Source of the DNA: Nosocomiicoccus ampullae
GTDB lineage: Bacteria > Bacillota > Bacilli > Staphylococcales > Salinicoccaceae
DNA: 64,000 bases
Reading direction: 5' to 3'
NCBI RefSeq assembly: GCF_019357495.1
Contig: NZ_CP079110.1
Coordinates: 1-64,000, forward strand
Position 1 is the stretch's first letter. The number at the start of each line of letters is the position of its first letter. The notes under the pieces are model-generated. The model saw only the letters and a program-made list of their open reading frames with translations. It did no database searches and was not told where the DNA came from. The translations under genes and the position numbers were made by a program. Shown piece after piece: positions 62,919-64,000 of this stretch.

Positions 62919-64000
62919 ATGAAAGATAAGAAATACTCAACAAAAACGAAAGCGTTATCAATCGTTATGAACATTATCGGTGTTGTACTGTTTTTATTAC
63001 CTATACATATTGATGGTAAATGGACGATAATGCTAGGGGTAATCGCTGATTATATTATGAAATACTTTAGTGATTTTTTACCCCTGTTAGTTGTAACGAT
63101 TGGAATTGTTTCGACTATACTCTTCATTATACAGAAAATATTAAAAACTGAAATTCCATTTTTAAAAATGCTAGATGAAGGCTTTGTATGGACAACGATT
63201 AAGTTGATTGGATTTACGTTTTTAGTGATGGCATTTTTTAAAGTCGGCCCAGAATGGGTAGTTAATGAAGATACAGGACTCATGGTATTAAATGACGTAT
63301 TACCTGTTTTAATTGTATGGTTCTTTTTAGCAGGATTTCTAATGCCCATTCTTTTAAATTTTGGTTTAACAGAATTTATCGGTGTTCTTTTAAGTAAAAT
63401 AATCCGACCATTATTTAAAGCCCCTGGGCGCTCTGGAGTAGACGCTGTGGCTTCTTGGATGGGTGCAGCACCAATTGGAGTACTCATTACTCTTAGACAA
63501 TATGAAGAAGGACTATATACTCAAAAAGAAGCGACTGCAATCGCTACGAACTTTTCAGTTGTATCAATTCCGTTTAGTCTAGTCATGACGAAGATGATTG
63601 GTATGGAACATATGTTTTTACAAATTTACGGTGCAATGGTTGTAGCTTCGATAGTTACCGCGATTGTAATGGTAAGAATTCCTCCAGTTTCTTGGAAATC
63701 AGATGAGTACTTAGTAGATAGTAAAGTTGATCCAGATGAAACCATTCCAGAAGACTGCGGAATGATAGAATATGCAGTCGATCAAATGTTTGATCGTGCT
63801 GAAAAAGAAGAAAATCCGTTTAAATTAATTAAAGAAGGTATAGTTTCTGTATTTGAAATGTGGTTCAATTTAACGACGGTAATTATGGCACTAGCAACAT
63901 TAGCAATGATTGCAGTAGAATTCACACCATTATTTTATTGGTTAAGTCTACCACTTCAACCTATTCTTCAAGTGTTTGGCATGCAACAAATTGATCTAGC
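62919..64000 (+). CDS. YjiH/Gate-domain membrane transporter, cut by the window end
   Basis: The first 360 codons of a membrane protein run off the window. The ATG at 62919 has AAGGGAT (62904-62910) eight bases upstream. Hydrophobic segments alternate with the motif RPLFKAPGRSGVDAVASWMG and GLYTQKEATAIATNFSVVS, which align with RPIFRTPGRSAIDAVASFVG and GLYSKRESLIIATGFSTVS of the hut-operon transporter at 10156. The two are paralogues. It shares an intergenic region with the divergent aminotransferase, which might hint at an amino-acid-related substrate. Confidence 0.85.
   Translation, partial: MKDKKYSTKTKALSIVMNIIGVVLFLLPIHIDGKWTIMLGVIADYIMKYFSDFLPLLVVTIGIVSTILFIIQKILKTEIPFLKMLDEGFVWTTIKLIGFTFLVMAFFKVGPEWVVNEDTGLMVLNDVLPVLIVWFFLAGFLMPILLNFGLTEFIGVLLSKIIRPLFKAPGRSGVDAVASWMGAAPIGVLITLRQYEEGLYTQKEATAIATNFSVVSIPFSLVMTKMIGMEHMFLQIYGAMVVASIVTAIVMVRIPPVSWKSDEYLVDSKVDPDETIPEDCGMIEYAVDQMFDRAEKEENPFKLIKEGIVSVFEMWFNLTTVIMALATLAMIAVEFTPLFYWLSLPLQPILQVFGMQQIDL

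Overview
The window opens on the ATG of dnaA and runs through the origin-proximal arc of a low-GC Gram-positive chromosome. The order dnaA-dnaN-yaaA-recF-gyrB-gyrA ... serS ... gdpP-rplI-dnaC-purA-tRNA-walRKHIJ-rlmH is the Staphylococcaceae/Bacillales origin layout. The walRKHIJ-rlmH block, the tRNA-Glu/tRNA-Asp pair after purA and protein details such as WalK and GdpP point to Staphylococcaceae. The full hut operon, the opp operon beside walR and the general divergence suggest a genus outside Staphylococcus proper (Jeotgalicoccus, Nosocomiicoccus or Salinicoccus type). The genus is an inference.

Region 1 (1-34.3 kb) is core and almost entirely on the + strand. It holds dnaA, an oriC with perfect DnaA boxes and a DnaA-trio-like tract, the clamp, recF and gyrase. 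A hutH-transporter-hutU-hutI operon with CcpA (cre) sites follows, then a T-box-controlled serS, the yybS-gdpP-rplI-dnaC run, purA, two tRNAs, an oppABCDF peptide importer behind a cre site, and the walRKHIJ cell-wall regulon. A second DnaA-box cluster lies between walJ and rlmH. The end of rlmH carries an apparently empty SCC-type attachment site.

Region 2 (34.3-52 kb) is the accessory side of rlmH. It contains a short-chain dehydrogenase, oligoendopeptidase PepF (sharing a cre sequence with oppA), a GrpB-like protein, and a budA-mqo-small-peptide operon. An orphan SAM-I riboswitch sits upstream of a 25-codon ORF and a MerR regulator broken by an in-frame stop. A two-gene McrBC type IV restriction module lies between imperfect direct repeats and next to a truncated, frameshifted tail of an ornithine cyclodeaminase/tyramine oxidase B family gene. 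Then come a HAD phosphatase-serC-serA cluster that could supply serine synthesis, with a parS-like site over the serC start codon, a DUF4767 lipoprotein, an unknown protein, a GNAT and a sodium:solute symporter. Several terminators and gene ends here reuse an AATAACGC/GCGTTATT inverted motif.

Region 3 (52-64 kb) holds an FMN-riboswitch-controlled ribDEBAH operon, a group II PLP amino-acid decarboxylase, a 43-aa membrane peptide, an aryl-sulfotransferase-like lipoprotein, a lone second OppA paralogue, an HIT protein, a YolD-like protein behind a LexA-operator promoter, a class I aminotransferase, and the 5' part of a paralogue of the hut-operon transporter, cut by the window edge.

Together the genes outline replication and segregation control (dnaA, oriC, DnaA boxes, parS), amino-acid and peptide use (opp, pepF, hut, aminotransferase) under carbon control, and cofactor and amino-acid synthesis behind three classes of RNA switch (T-box, SAM-I, FMN). 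I see no insertion sequence, CRISPR array, rRNA or prophage.
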